DNA from: Kiloniellales bacterium
Lineage (GTDB): Bacteria > Pseudomonadota > Alphaproteobacteria > Kiloniellales > JAKSDN01
Assembly (NCBI GenBank): GCA_028280455.1
Contig: JANQLT010000104.1
Location: 1 to 58,622, forward strand
Length of the DNA: 58,622 nt
Direction of reading: 5' to 3'
Within the stretch, counting starts at the first letter, position 1. Every line of letters begins with the position of its first letter. A program made the position numbers and the translations under genes. Below are positions 18,820 through 29,581 of the stretch, piece by piece. The notes below the pieces were generated by a model. It was not told the origin of the DNA, ran no database searches, and saw nothing but the letters and a program-made list of their open reading frames with translations.

Positions 18820-19049
18820 CCTCGACAAAGCGAAACGAACCGCCCCCTCACCCAGCTCCGGCTAAGCTCAGCCTTCGGCTTCGCTAAGCCTCCACGCCCT
18901 CTCCCCCGTCGGGGGAGAGGGATGCGCAGGCTTGGTGAGGCGCAGCCGAGCCTAGCCGGAGCCGGGTGAGGGGGCGGTTCGTTTCGATGTCGAAGGCTAC
19001 CGCGACCAGCGGGCCGGTGCCGATTCCACGCAAGCAGGGAATGCTCTAG
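18820..19049. repeat. Palindromic CTAG-ended repeat, copy A
   Basis: The 23-base arm 18831-18853 is the exact reverse complement of 18964-18986. Inside, an 11-bp hairpin (18897-18907 with 18911-18921) and further complementary segments can fold into a long branched structure. The right part, 18972-19049, is closely similar to 39894-39980 (copy C), including TTCGTTTCGATGTCGAAGGC and the end CTCTAG. It lies between the convergent hppA and glpK genes and may serve as a bidirectional terminator. Confidence 0.75.
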
Positions 19050-19064
19050 CGCGAGGCCGGCGGC

Positions 19065-20558
<1,494 letters not shown>

Positions 20559-20637
20559 GTCCGATGCCTCCCCGAAGCCGCTCTGCCGGCGGCGTTGTGT
20601 AACCTCGTTGCCGATCCCCGGCGGCGGCCGGGGGCCT

Positions 20638-22434
20638 CTAGAAGTCGCTGTCGTCCGGGTCCAGGAACGTGCTGCTGTCGGCCGTGACGGCGGCGGCGTG
20701 GGCGGCTGCCTGGGGCAGCAGGTTGGCGTTGTAGAAGCGCGCGGTGTCGAGCTGCGCGCGCAGGAAGCGCTCGGCGTAGCCGTTCGCCGCCGCGCCGCCG
20801 GCGAGCCGCTGCTCGGCGGCCGCCGCGGCCTTGGCCAGCAGCACGCCGCCGACCACCGTGCCGAACAGGCGCTGGTAGGGGCTCGCGCCGGCGGCGGCGA
20901 CCCGGCGGTCGCGCTTGGCCGCCTCGAGCAGCCAGTCGCCGGCCTGCTCGAGCATGGCGAGGCCGGCGCCCAGGTCGCGCGCGGCGCCGGCCAGCGCGCC
21001 GTCCATGGCCTCCAGCTCGCCGCGCAGCTCGGCGATGTAGTCGCGCGCCGCCGCGCCCCGGTCGCGCACCAGCTTGCGCATCACCAGGTCGAGGGCCTGG
21101 ATGCCGTTGGTGCCTTCGTAGATCGGCAGGATGCGGGCGTCGCGGTAGTGCTGGGCGGCGCCGGTCTCCTCGATGAAGCCCATGCCGCCGTGAATCTGCA
21201 CGCCCATGGAGGCGACCTCGCAGCCGATGTCCGTGCTGTGCGCCTTGACCACCGGCGTCAGCAAGTCGGCGGTCGCCTGGGCGCGCGCCCGCTGCGCCTC
21301 GTCCGGCTCGCCCCTAGCGTGGTCGAGCGCGGCCCCGGCGCGGTAGCAGAGCGCCCGGGCGGCCGCCACTTGGGCCTTCATGGTCATCAGCGTGCGGCGC
21401 ACGTCCGGATGGCCGATGATGGCGATCCGGCCGCCGTCGCCGTTGCCGCCGACGTCGCTGCCCTGGACGCGGTCGCGCGCGAAGGCCAGGGCCTGCTGAT
21501 AGGCGCGCTCGGCGAGGCCGAGGCCCTGCACGCCGACGGTGATGCGGGCGTTGTTCATCATGGTGAACATGCAGGCCATGCCGCCGCCCTCGGCGCCGAT
21601 CAGGCTGCCGTGGGCGCCGCCGTCGTCGCCATAGGCCATGACGGCGGTCGGCGAGGCCTTGATGCCGAGCTTGTGCTCGATCGAGACGCAGCGCAGGTCG
21701 TTGCGCGGCCCGAGGCTGCCGTCCGGGTTGACCAGGAACTTCGGCACCATGAACAGGCTGATGCCCTTCGTGCCGGCCGGCGCGCCGGGCAGGCGCGCCA
21801 GGACCATGTGCACGATGTTCTCCGTCAGGTCGTGCTCGCCGTAGGTGATGAAGATCTTCTGGCCGGTGATCCGATAGTGCGCGCCGTCGGGCTCGGCCCG
21901 GGTCTTCAGCGCGCCGACGTCGGAGCCGGCCTGGGGCTCGCTCAGGTTCATGGTCGCCGACCAGGCGCCGGTGATCAGCTTCGGCAGGTAGAGCGCCTTC
22001 TGCGCCTCGGTGCCGTGGGCCTGCAGCATCTCGACGGCGCCCTGGGTCAGCAGGGGACAGGTCGCGAAAGCCATGTTGGCCGCCTGCCACATCTCGTGCA
22101 CCGCCAGGGCCAGGGTCCAGGGCAGGCCCTGGCCGCCGTGCTCGGGCTCGAAGGCCAGCGCGTTCCAGCCGCCCTCGACGAAGCTCCGATAGGCCTCGAC
22201 CATGCCGCTCGGGGTCCGCACGACGCCGTTCTCGAAGCGGCAGCCCTGCTGGTCGCCGATCCGGTTGATCGGGGCGAGCACCTCGGCGGCGACCTTGCCG
22301 GCCTCGACCAGGATGGCCTCGACCAGGTCCTCGCTCGCCTCTTCGAAGCCCGGCAGGCGGGCGATCGCCGCCATGTCGGCGATGCTGCTCAGGGTGAAGC
22401 GAATGTCGTCGAGCGGCGGGCTGTAGTCGGTCAT
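20638..22434 (-). CDS. Acyl-CoA dehydrogenase, large (DmdC-like) subfamily
   Basis: This 598-residue flavoprotein oxidises an acyl-CoA thioester to the 2-enoyl-CoA and passes electrons to ETF. The catalytic base is Glu440 in IYEGTNGIQ, and the FAD/substrate motif [17 protein letters not shown] is at 162-178. An extra C-terminal domain of about 130 residues makes it longer than ordinary ACADs (about 380). This layout is shared by 3-methylmercaptopropionyl-CoA dehydrogenase (DmdC) and related medium-chain enzymes, and DmdC likewise has its Glu at about 435. The true substrate cannot be told. No dmdA, dmdB or dmdD is present. Confidence 0.88.
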   Translation of the reverse strand: MTDYSPPLDDIRFTLSSIADMAAIARLPGFEEASEDLVEAILVEAGKVAAEVLAPINRIGDQQGCRFENGVVRTPSGMVEAYRSFVEGGWNALAFEPEHGGQGLPWTLALAVHEMWQAANMAFATCPLLTQGAVEMLQAHGTEAQKALYLPKLITGAWSATMNLSEPQAGSDVGALKTRAEPDGAHYRITGQKIFITYGEHDLTENIVHMVLARLPGAPAGTKGISLFMVPKFLVNPDGSLGPRNDLRCVSIEHKLGIKASPTAVMAYGDDGGAHGSLIGAEGGGMACMFTMMNNARITVGVQGLGLAERAYQQALAFARDRVQGSDVGGNGDGGRIAIIGHPDVRRTLMTMKAQVAAARALCYRAGAALDHARGEPDEAQRARAQATADLLTPVVKAHSTDIGCEVASMGVQIHGGMGFIEETGAAQHYRDARILPIYEGTNGIQALDLVMRKLVRDRGAAARDYIAELRGELEAMDGALAGAARDLGAGLAMLEQAGDWLLEAAKRDRRVAAAGASPYQRLFGTVVGGVLLAKAAAAAEQRLAGGAAANGYAERFLRAQLDTARFYNANLLPQAAAHAAAVTADSSTFLDPDDSDF

Positions 22435-22530
22435 GGCCCTTGATAGCCTCGCCGCCTGAGAGGGGCAAGGCGAGCCAAGGCGAGGTGGCCAGGGCGAGGC
22501 CGGCCAGGGCGAGGCGGGCGGGGGCCGGGA

Positions 22531-23820
22531 TCAGTCGAGCAGGGCGAAGCCCACGGTGTCGAGTCCCGAGGGCAGCGGCACGCTGCTCGACTCGTAGTCG
22601 CTGTTGATGTCGAAGCCGGCGCTGCCGGTGAGCGCGAAGCGCTGGGCGATGTACATGCTGAAGGAGGAGCCGCCGCCCATCAGGCTGCTGCTGGCGCTGC
22701 TGACCGCGCCGTTGGGGAAGTAGAGCGTGCCCTCCAGCACGCTCGCGCCGCTGCTGTTCAGGCTGTGGGTGCCGTTGTCCGCGCGGTCCTGGAAGAACAG
22801 GACGCCGGCCATCTCGCCCGAGTAGGGGCCCTTGAGGGCGATGCTGCCGCTGGTCGAGAAATCGAGCTTGGCGCCGTCGGTGAGGAAGAAGCCGACGTCC
22901 TCGCCCGTGGCCCGGGCGTTGCCCGCGATGGTGAAGTCGCCGCCCTTGATGACGTAGATGCCGGGATTGAAGGTCACGTCGGCGTCATGGTCCAAGGTCA
23001 GGCCGCCGCAATAGACGCCGGGGTCCAGCGTGACCGTGTCGTCATCGTCGTAGCTGGCGCCGTTGTGATCGCAGCCGCCGACGCTCGGTGGCTCGAGCGT
23101 GGCCAGCGGGTCGATGACCGGCGGGCAGCCGGTGGTCGGCAGCGGCGCCACGCTGCTGCCGCCGAGCTGGCTGTAGCCGCCGGAGACGCAGACGGCGTCG
23201 GCGGTGATCGCGGCGTTGCCGTCGGTCTCCAGGGCGTAGCCGTCGCTCGAGTTGACGTAGATGTCGCAGCCGTTGGCGTTGATCGTGGCGTCGTCGGCCA
23301 GGTCGAGCGCGCCTTGGGCGCTGGGGTCGAGCGCGATCAGGCAGGTCGGCCGGCGGCTGCCGCCGGCGACCGCCGAGGCGCTCAGGTTCATGGTCGAGAC
23401 GCCCAGCAGCCGGCCGAAGAACAGGCTGACCGGGTTGCCGTTACCGCCGCCCCGGCGGGTCGCGACGCGGACGGCATTGGGCGGCGTGGCGCCGACCGTG
23501 AAGCTGCGGCTCAGCTTGTCCCAAACGCCGATCTCGACGTCGTCGCTGTCGAGCACCGTGCCGTGCATGGTGTCGGGCATGTTGCGGCCGGCGAACTCGA
23601 TGGCCGCCAGCCGCGCCTCTGTCTCGTCGGGCAGCTTGTTGGCGCCGGCGAGGGCCGCCGCGTCCGCGGCGATCTGCAGCCTGTTGCGCTCGACGTAGAG
23701 ATAGCTGACGTCGACCGCGATGGCGGCGCAGCCGAGCAGCATGGCGAGGCCGGCGGCGACGACGATCGCGATGCCGCCGTCTTCACGCCTGGCGAAAGCC
23801 CTGAGTATCGAGGCAGGCAT
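22531..23820 (-). CDS. TadG-like surface protein
   Basis: This 429-residue protein begins with a short basic stretch, REDGGIAIVVAAGLAMLLG, and one membrane helix (about 16-38), followed by 'LQIAADAAALAGANKL', the hallmark of the TadG/TadF-type N-terminal domain of Flp-pilus loci. The remainder (about 150-429) is Gly/Ser/Asp-rich beta-type sequence with several Cys and no von Willebrand A motif, so it differs from classical TadG. A GGAG site precedes the ATG. It is the last gene of a three-gene run with the TadE-like gene 6 bases upstream. It probably is an envelope or pilus-associated pseudopilin-like protein. Confidence 0.8.
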   Translation of the reverse strand: MPASILRAFARREDGGIAIVVAAGLAMLLGCAAIAVDVSYLYVERNRLQIAADAAALAGANKLPDETEARLAAIEFAGRNMPDTMHGTVLDSDDVEIGVWDKLSRSFTVGATPPNAVRVATRRGGGNGNPVSLFFGRLLGVSTMNLSASAVAGGSRRPTCLIALDPSAQGALDLADDATINANGCDIYVNSSDGYALETDGNAAITADAVCVSGGYSQLGGSSVAPLPTTGCPPVIDPLATLEPPSVGGCDHNGASYDDDDTVTLDPGVYCGGLTLDHDADVTFNPGIYVIKGGDFTIAGNARATGEDVGFFLTDGAKLDFSTSGSIALKGPYSGEMAGVLFFQDRADNGTHSLNSSGASVLEGTLYFPNGAVSSASSSLMGGGSSFSMYIAQRFALTGSAGFDINSDYESSSVPLPSGLDTVGFALLD

Positions 23821-23826
23821 GCCCGC

Positions 23827-24267
23827 TCACTCCTTCGGCATTTCGGCCCGGGCCCGCAGCGTGCCGCTCTTGAACAGGCCGAGGATGTCGACAAGGGATG
23901 CCTCCGCCAAGGGCACCGTGATGTCCACGGACACCTCGTCGCTGAGCTCCTGGACCGCGACCGAGAAGGTCGCGTTCCAGTTCAGGAGCTCGCCTTCCGC
24001 GTAGGCCTGCGCCTGGCCCGCGGTGATCTGGCCCACCGAGACGCGGCGCGCCGTGTCGCGGGCGACGTCGCCCATGTGGTTCTGCAGGAAGAACATGGCG
24101 CCGAACTGGATGATGCCGGTCAGCACCATCAGCAGGATCGGCAGGGAGAAGGCCATCTCGATGGCGCTGGTGCCGCGCCGGTCGTGGGTGAAGCGCCGCA
24201 GGATCGGGATACCGCCGCGGCGTCGCCCGAGGGGGCTGGGGATTGCGGTTGGGCCTTCCGAACGCAT
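23827..24267 (-). CDS. TadE-like pseudopilin
   Basis: This 146-residue protein carries the TadE pattern RRGTSAIEMAFSLPILLMVL at about residues 30-49, with the conserved Glu in position five of the mature hydrophobic helix as in prepilins processed by TadV-type peptidases. The C-terminal two thirds form a small soluble domain. The start ATG at 24267 has a weak AAGGG site. It lies between a one-helix hypothetical protein and the TadG-like gene. No TadA, TadB, TadC, RcpC or flp pilin gene is in the window. Confidence 0.82.
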   Translation of the reverse strand: MRSEGPTAIPSPLGRRRGGIPILRRFTHDRRGTSAIEMAFSLPILLMVLTGIIQFGAMFFLQNHMGDVARDTARRVSVGQITAGQAQAYAEGELLNWNATFSVAVQELSDEVSVDITVPLAEASLVDILGLFKSGTLRARAEMPKE

Positions 24268-24277
24268 CGCTCGGCCC

Positions 24278-24628
24278 TTAGACCTGGCCGAAGAGATGTA
24301 TGGTGAGCAGGTTCAAGGCCGCCAGGGCGGCGAGGCCGACCACCGAGCCGAGCACGGCGATGAAGAAGAGGTTGCCGGCGGTGATCATCGGGTGCCGCCG
24401 CCGCTCGTGGCGCCGGCGCGCCGCGTTGCGCCGCTCGGGACCGGCGACGATGGTCACGTAGTAGCGGCCGACCAGCAGCGGGATGCTGATCCGGAAGTTG
24501 ACGGGGTGGTTCGGAGTCCAGGCGCCCTCCGCGCCGGTCGGCGCGGCCTCGGCGGCGCAAGGCGCGGTCGCCACCGAGGCCGCGGCCGGCCCTTCGCGCT
24601 CCAGTACCTGGTCTTCTATGCTGGTCAT
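24278..24628 (-). CDS. Small membrane protein of the Tad-like cluster
   Basis: This 116-residue protein of unknown function has a polar N-terminal half and a C-terminal membrane helix (about residues 80-110). A basic stretch, GPERRNAARRRHERRRH, lies just before the helix, so the N-terminus should face the cytoplasm. I chose the ATG at 24628; a TTG at 24682 would give 18 more residues. The gene leads the TadE/TadG-like run, with an 11-base gap to the next gene. The upstream region is AT-rich, so a promoter probably lies at 24640-24745. Confidence 0.65.
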   Translation of the reverse strand: MTSIEDQVLEREGPAAASVATAPCAAEAAPTGAEGAWTPNHPVNFRISIPLLVGRYYVTIVAGPERRNAARRRHERRRHPMITAGNLFFIAVLGSVVGLAALAALNLLTIHLFGQV

Positions 24629-24888
24629 GTCGAAACGAAAGAACGCGATTGAATCCCGAACGCAGTCGGCAATTAGACACAAAGTAGGTAAAGATGCCGT
24701 TTAGTCCTGTTCGAATATCATAATGAATACATATGGTTAATCTGCCGGTTCCGGCCGCTTCAGCCACCAAGCGGAGGGCCGGCATTCGGTCGAAACCGAC
24801 TCCAGCAAGTCGCCGCCATGGTGGAAGCCGCCACCGGCTTCTGATCGACTATGGGAGCGCCAAATGTCGGGCCAGAGGAGAGCCGGCC

Positions 24889-25758
24889 GTGAACCACGAC
24901 CACCTGCGCGCCTTTCTGGAAGTCGCCGCCACCGGCAACTTCAACCGCGCCGCCGAACGCCTCCATGTCACCCAGTCGACGGTCAGCGCGCGCATACAGG
25001 CCCTGGAAGCGCAGCTCGACCAGCGGCTGTTCCACCGCGACCGGGGCGGTGTGCGGCTGACCGAAGCCGGCCAGCGCATCCATCGCTACGTCGAGCTTTC
25101 GCTACGAGCCTGGCACCAGGCGCGGCAGGAGGTGGCGCTGCCGGAGACCCTGAGCTATCGGATCGGCCTCGGCGTGCACTTCTATCTGGTCGACCATGTG
25201 GTGCCGGTTTGGCTGGCTTGGATGCGGGCCAATTCCGGCGAGACGGCGATCCGCGTCGAGGCCGAGTTCTCGCAAAGCCTGACTCAGCAGGTTGCCGACG
25301 GCCTGCTGGACCTGGCGCTGGTCTACCAGCCCTGGAACCAGCCGAGCGTGGCCATCGAGACGCTGACGGAGCATCGCGCGATTCTGGTGTCGACCCGCCC
25401 GCGCGCCGCCCGGAAGGACTGGCTCTCGGACTATGTCATGGTCGACTGGGGCGAGGACTTCAAATCCTGGCACAGCTACAATTTCCCGGACCTGCCGGCG
25501 CCGGCCATCACGGTGGGTCTCAGCACGATCGCCTTGGACTACATCCTCGAGCACGGCGGCTCGGGCTACTTCCTCGACTACAGCGTGCGTCCCCTGATCG
25601 ACGCCGGTCGTCTGCACCGGGTCAAAGGTGCGCCGGTCTATACGCGGCCGGTCTACGTCGTGCGCGCGCTCGATTCGCCGCAGGCCGGCCTGGTGGACTG
25701 GGCCCTGCAGGGGCTGCAGAGCTCGCTGGACCTGCGGCGCATGGCCAAGGCGAGCTGA
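24889..25758 (+). CDS. LysR-family transcriptional regulator
   Basis: This 289-residue regulator has an N-terminal winged helix-turn-helix (NHDHLRAFLEVAATGNFNRA then ERLHVTQSTVSARIQALE) and a C-terminal LysR substrate-binding domain (about 90-289). GTG at 24889 follows AGAGGAG and is the start; a longer open frame reaches 24733 but lacks a site. It is convergent with the cupin/FAD-oxidase pair and divergent from the Tad-like cluster, so its target is not obvious from position. Confidence 0.88.
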   Translation: MNHDHLRAFLEVAATGNFNRAAERLHVTQSTVSARIQALEAQLDQRLFHRDRGGVRLTEAGQRIHRYVELSLRAWHQARQEVALPETLSYRIGLGVHFYLVDHVVPVWLAWMRANSGETAIRVEAEFSQSLTQQVADGLLDLALVYQPWNQPSVAIETLTEHRAILVSTRPRAARKDWLSDYVMVDWGEDFKSWHSYNFPDLPAPAITVGLSTIALDYILEHGGSGYFLDYSVRPLIDAGRLHRVKGAPVYTRPVYVVRALDSPQAGLVDWALQGLQSSLDLRRMAKAS

Positions 25759-25771
25759 CCCGGCGGAGTCG

Positions 25772-26161
25772 TCAGGCCCGCGGGTCCTCCGCGTGCGAGA
25801 TGTCCGTCGGCTGCGGTGTCGCGGTCATCACGGTCACGCCCTCCGGCGCGTTGAAGCGGTGCCAGCGGCCTTGCGGCACGACGGTCAGCATGCCCGCCGA
25901 CATCTCCAGGACCTGGGGGCCGTCGTCGGTCAGGATGGTCAGGCGCGTGGCGCCGGCCAGGACCTGGACGATCTCGTCGCCCTTGGAATGTCGCTCCCAG
26001 GGGCTCTCGCCCTGGAAGCTGCCGGCGAAGAGGGCGCCGTCGCGGAAGGGCGCCAGGATGGCGAAGGCCGCATCGGCCTCCTCGTCCGAGGTCTCCGGGC
26101 CGCGATTCCGCAGGACCGGCAGATTCGCCAGCTCTTCGTCGATCTTGACCGCCTTGATCAT
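25772..26161 (-). CDS. Cupin-domain protein
   Basis: This 129-residue single cupin has motif 1 as SPWERHSKGDEIVQVLAG (His58, Asp62, Glu63) and motif 2 as VPQGRWHRFNAP with His101. The first His of the usual HxH pair is Arg57-like here, so metal binding may be weakened. Its ATG overlaps the stop of the upstream FAD-oxidase gene (ATGA), so the two are translated together. It may sense or bind the oxidase substrate or product; this is an inference from coupling only. Confidence 0.75.
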   Translation of the reverse strand: MIKAVKIDEELANLPVLRNRGPETSDEEADAAFAILAPFRDGALFAGSFQGESPWERHSKGDEIVQVLAGATRLTILTDDGPQVLEMSAGMLTVVPQGRWHRFNAPEGVTVMTATPQPTDISHAEDPRA

Positions 26162-27624
26162 GAGTCTCTCCCATCGTCGACGCCGGGCGCCGGCACGACC
26201 TTGCCCGGGTTCAGCAGGTTCGCCGGGTCCAAGGCCGCCTTGACCCGGGCCATCAGCTCGATCTCGAGGGGCGCCTTGCTGCGCAGGTTCTCGGCCAGCT
26301 TGGCGCGGCCGATGCCGTGCTCGGCGGAGATCGAGCCGCCCAGCGCCAGGGCGATATCGTGGACGCGGCGGTTCACCTCTTCCCAGCGCGCGAGGTAGTC
26401 GGCCGGCGGCGCGCCCTCGGGCTGGGTCAGGTTGAAGTGCACGTTGCCGTCGCCGACATGGCCGAAGGGCACCGGGCGGATCCCCGGCACCATGGCCTCG
26501 ACCGCGGCGCAGGCCTGCTCGATGAAGCGCGGCACGGCCGAGACGGGCACGGAGATGTCGTGCTTGATCGAGGCGCCCTCGGCCTTCTGGGCCTCGACCA
26601 GGCCCTCGCGCAGCCGCCAGAAGGCGGCCGTCTGCGCCGCGCTTTGCGCGATGGCGGCATCGCCGATCTCGCCCGCCTCCAGGGCTTCGCCGAGCAGCGC
26701 TTCGAGCGCCTCGGCGAGGCCGCTCGGGGTCGCCGCGCCGGCCTCCAGCAGGACGTACCATTCGTGACGGCCCGCCAGGGGGTCGGCGGTCCCGGTGACG
26801 TGCCGCAAGGTGATGTCGAGGCCGAGGCGCGGGATCAGCTCGAAGCTGCTCAGGGACTCGCCGAGCCGGCTGCGGGCCCGGGCGAAGAGCGTCGTCGCGG
26901 CGGCGATGTTGCTGAGGCCGATGAAGGCCGTGACCTCTTCGCTGGGTCGCGAGACGAGCTTGAGGCAAGCCGCGGTGATGATGCCCAGGGTGCCCTCGGC
27001 GCCGATGAAGAGCTGCTTCAGGTCGTAGCCGCTGTTGTCCTTGCGCAGGCTGCGCAGGCCGTCCCAGACGCGGCCGTCGGGCAGCACGACCTCCAGGCCG
27101 AGCACGAGGTCGCGCATGTTGCCGTAGCGCAGGACCTGGATGCCGCCGGCGTTGGTCGAGATGTTGCCGCCGATCTGGCAGCTCCCTTCCGCGCCCAGGC
27201 TGAGCGGGAAGAGCCGGTCGACCTCGGCCGCCGCTTCCTGCACCTGCTGCAGGACGCAGCCGGCCTCGACGGTGATCGAGTCTTCCACGGGGTCGACGGC
27301 GCGGATCCGGTCGAGCCGCGACAGGCTGAGCAGCACCTCGTCGCCCGCTTCGAAGGGCGTGCCGCCGCCGACCAGGCCGGTGTTGCCGCCCTGCGGCACG
27401 ATCGGCACGCCGGCCTCGCCGCAGAGCCGCACCACCGCGGCGACTTCCCGGACGCTGCCCGGGCGCACCATGAAGGGCGTCGTGCCGCGGTAGCGGCCCC
27501 GTTCGTCCTGCAGGTAGGGGGCGAGGATCTCCGGCTCCGTGATCAGGCCGGACTCGCCGACGACCGCGGCGATGCGCGCCTGGAGCGAAGAGAGAGTGTC
27601 GGCGCGCTGCAGCGGACGGGACAT
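26158..27624 (-). CDS. FAD-linked D-2-hydroxyacid dehydrogenase (GlcD/D2HGDH-like)
   Basis: This 488-residue flavoenzyme belongs to the PCMH-type FAD oxidases that oxidise D-2-hydroxyacids such as D-lactate, glycolate or D-2-hydroxyglutarate. The FAD-binding loop PQGGNTGLVGGGTPF is at about residues 78-92. The C-terminal part has PFGHVGDGNVHFNLTQP, with metal-binding His residues, and SAEHGIGRAKL. It ends with LDPANLLNPGKVV, a typical closing motif. No GlcE or GlcF partner is adjacent, which fits a single-subunit enzyme. It is coupled to a cupin gene downstream. Confidence 0.88.
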   Translation of the reverse strand: MSRPLQRADTLSSLQARIAAVVGESGLITEPEILAPYLQDERGRYRGTTPFMVRPGSVREVAAVVRLCGEAGVPIVPQGGNTGLVGGGTPFEAGDEVLLSLSRLDRIRAVDPVEDSITVEAGCVLQQVQEAAAEVDRLFPLSLGAEGSCQIGGNISTNAGGIQVLRYGNMRDLVLGLEVVLPDGRVWDGLRSLRKDNSGYDLKQLFIGAEGTLGIITAACLKLVSRPSEEVTAFIGLSNIAAATTLFARARSRLGESLSSFELIPRLGLDITLRHVTGTADPLAGRHEWYVLLEAGAATPSGLAEALEALLGEALEAGEIGDAAIAQSAAQTAAFWRLREGLVEAQKAEGASIKHDISVPVSAVPRFIEQACAAVEAMVPGIRPVPFGHVGDGNVHFNLTQPEGAPPADYLARWEEVNRRVHDIALALGGSISAEHGIGRAKLAENLRSKAPLEIELMARVKAALDPANLLNPGKVVPAPGVDDGRDS

Positions 27625-27662
27625 GGCTCGACTCTACGATAAGGGCTTCGGACAGCAAACGC

Positions 27663-28634
27663 TCAGCGGGCGGCTGCGCGGCGCAGGCGGTCGTTGATGG
27701 CGGCGCCGAGGCCGGTCTCCGGTATCGGCATGGCCGCGATTCCCGCCACCGCGGCCGCGTCGAGCGTCCGCAGGTGGGCGAAGAGGTTGGCGGCGGCCTC
27801 GACCAGGTCGCCGGTTTCGCTGAGGTTGAGGGTGATCGCGGCCCCGGCCGGCGGCGCCGGGCCGAAGGCGAGCAGGGCTTCGTCGCCGCGCACCGTCTCG
27901 GCCCCGAGCCGCAAGGCATGCTCCGGCGCGTAGTGGCTGGCGAGCCGGCCGGGCGAGCGCTGCGGCCCCGCCGGGTCGGCCTCGCTCGCAACGGCAACGG
28001 GGCCGATCACCTCGCCCAGAGCCTCCGCCGTGACCGCGCCGGGCCGCAGCAGGGTCGCGGTCTCGCCGCTGAGCTCGACGACGCTCGATTCCAGGCCGAC
28101 CGGGCAGGGACCGCCGTCGAGAATCAGCGCGACGCCGTCGCCCAAGGACTCGGCGACATGCGCGGCCCGGGTCGGGCTGATCTTGCCCGAGCGGTTGGCG
28201 CTCGGGCCAGCGATCGGACAGGCGGCGGCGCGCAGCAGGGCCTGGGCCACCGGGTGCGCCGGCGCGCGCAGGGCGACGCTGTCGAGGCCGGCGGAGCAGA
28301 GCAGCGACAGGCCGCCCTCGTCGCGGCGCGGCACGACCAGGGTCAGCGGCCCCGGCCAGAACCGCTCTGCCAAGGCGCGCGCCCGCTGGTCGAAGCGGCC
28401 GTAGCGCTCGGCAGCCGCGCGGTCCGGCAGGTGGACGATCAGGGGATTGAAGCGGGGCCGGCCCTTGGCCTCGAAGATCCGCGCCACGGCCCGGTCGGAG
28501 GTGGCGTCGGCGCCCAGGCCGTAGACGGTCTCGGTCGGGAAGGCGACCAGCTCCGCCGCGCGCAGACGCGCCGCGGCTGCAGCGATGCTCGCCTCATCGG
28601 CGATCCGGATCTCAGCCGAGCGTTCGGAGGTCAT
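27663..28634 (-). CDS. tsaC: Threonylcarbamoyl-AMP synthase (Sua5/TsaC type)
   Basis: This 323-residue enzyme makes threonylcarbamoyl-AMP for the t6A37 modification of tRNAs. The YrdC domain (about residues 15-205) has VAFPTETVYGLGADATSD, then KGRPRFNPLIVH. A C-terminal Sua5 domain (about 215-323) makes this the long form rather than the short TsaC. I chose the ATG at 28634 rather than 28745 because the extra N-terminal part has no family likeness. It diverges from the orphan parA gene. Confidence 0.92.
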   Translation of the reverse strand: MTSERSAEIRIADEASIAAAAARLRAAELVAFPTETVYGLGADATSDRAVARIFEAKGRPRFNPLIVHLPDRAAAERYGRFDQRARALAERFWPGPLTLVVPRRDEGGLSLLCSAGLDSVALRAPAHPVAQALLRAAACPIAGPSANRSGKISPTRAAHVAESLGDGVALILDGGPCPVGLESSVVELSGETATLLRPGAVTAEALGEVIGPVAVASEADPAGPQRSPGRLASHYAPEHALRLGAETVRGDEALLAFGPAPPAGAAITLNLSETGDLVEAAANLFAHLRTLDAAAVAGIAAMPIPETGLGAAINDRLRRAAAR

Positions 28635-28847
28635 GGCCGCGCAGTCTAGATCAGGTGGGGCGGAGGGGGCGCCAAACGAAGAACCGCCCCTTTGTCGGGG
28701 CGGCCTTCCGTGCCGAGGCACTTTGTCTTGCACGAACGAGCCCAAGCGTCCTGCCGAAAGGTCGTTCGATTTGTGCCGCTTAGCCTGCGCCCGGGCCTTG
28801 CCGGGGTCAAGCCGGCCGCTGTGCGTCGCCGTCTCGCAGATGCAGCA

Positions 28848-28876
28848 TTGTGAATCGCTTCAGTCCTTTGTTTAAT
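28848..28876 (+). promoter_or_regulatory. Candidate sigma-70 promoter for the ParA gene
   Basis: TTGTGA at 28848-28853 and TTTAAT at 28871-28876 are separated by exactly 17 bases and lie 28 bases before the ATG. An AAAGGGGA-like ribosome-binding stretch follows. The match is by eye. Confidence 0.45.
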
Positions 28877-28904
28877 TGTGCGACGCAGAAAAGGGGACGG
28901 TGCG

Positions 28905-29543
28905 ATGTCTGGCAAGGTTGTGGCCGTCGCCCAGCAGAAGGGCGGCGCCGGCAAGACCACGGTCGTGGCGCATCTCGCCGTGGTCTTCACGGAAGCCGGC
29001 AAATCCGTGGCGGTGATCGACATCGATCCGCAGCAGTCCTTGAGCCAGTGGTATCGCATGCGCGAGGCGCGGCGCGGCGAGACCGGCGCCGGAGTCCTGG
29101 CCAGCAGCATCGAGGGCTGGCGCACCCGCAACGAAGTGCGGCGGCTGGCGGAGAGCCACGACATCGTGCTGGTCGACAGCCCGCCGCACGCCGAGTCGGA
29201 GGCCCGCATCGCCATCCGCGCGGCGGATCTGGTGGTGGTGCCGGTGCAGCCCTCGCCGATGGACGTCTGGGCGACCAAGCCGACGCTGCAACTGGCCGAG
29301 CGCGAGAAGGTGCCGGTGCTGATCGTGCTCAACCGGGTGCCGCCGCGGGCCAAGCTGACCGAGGCGATGATCGCGGAGGTGCAGAGCCTGGAGGAGCACC
29401 TGGCGGACAGCCGCCTCGGCAACCGCGTCGCCTTCGCGGCCGCGCTGGCCGAGGGCCACGCCGTCACCGAGCGCGAGCCGAGCGGCCGCGCGTCGGAAGA
29501 GATTCGGGCGCTGATGCAGGAGATCCAGCGCCGGCTGCACTGA
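28905..29543 (+). CDS. Orphan ParA-family ATPase
   Basis: This 212-residue ParA/Soj-type ATPase has the deviant Walker A motif QQKGGAGKTT (residues 10-19), Walker A' VIDIDPQQSLSQW and Walker B VLVDSPPH. It lacks an N-terminal helix-turn-helix, so it is of the small type. No ParB or centromere-like iteron array is adjacent, so its cargo is unknown; such orphan ParA proteins place diverse cell-surface or cytosolic complexes. I chose the ATG at 28905; a GTG-type extension to 28878 is possible. A lipoprotein gene follows, convergent. Confidence 0.85.
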   Translation: MSGKVVAVAQQKGGAGKTTVVAHLAVVFTEAGKSVAVIDIDPQQSLSQWYRMREARRGETGAGVLASSIEGWRTRNEVRRLAESHDIVLVDSPPHAESEARIAIRAADLVVVPVQPSPMDVWATKPTLQLAEREKVPVLIVLNRVPPRAKLTEAMIAEVQSLEEHLADSRLGNRVAFAAALAEGHAVTEREPSGRASEEIRALMQEIQRRLH

Positions 29544-29581
29544 CGTGCGAGCCGGCGCCGGACATCGTCAGGTGTCGGCGG

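Noticed and set aside
16344..18851. 835-codon minus-strand frame opposite hppA
   Set aside because: Repetitive Asp/Gly/Arg/His composition without any family likeness; the plus strand clearly encodes HppA.
20638..22434. Naming the acyl-CoA dehydrogenase dmdC
   Set aside because: Only length and general features match; no other DMSP-demethylation genes are present.
28684..28703. Short hairpin with 7-bp stem upstream of tsaC as a terminator
   Set aside because: It is not downstream of any gene on either strand and has no T-tract; it may be chance in GC-rich DNA.
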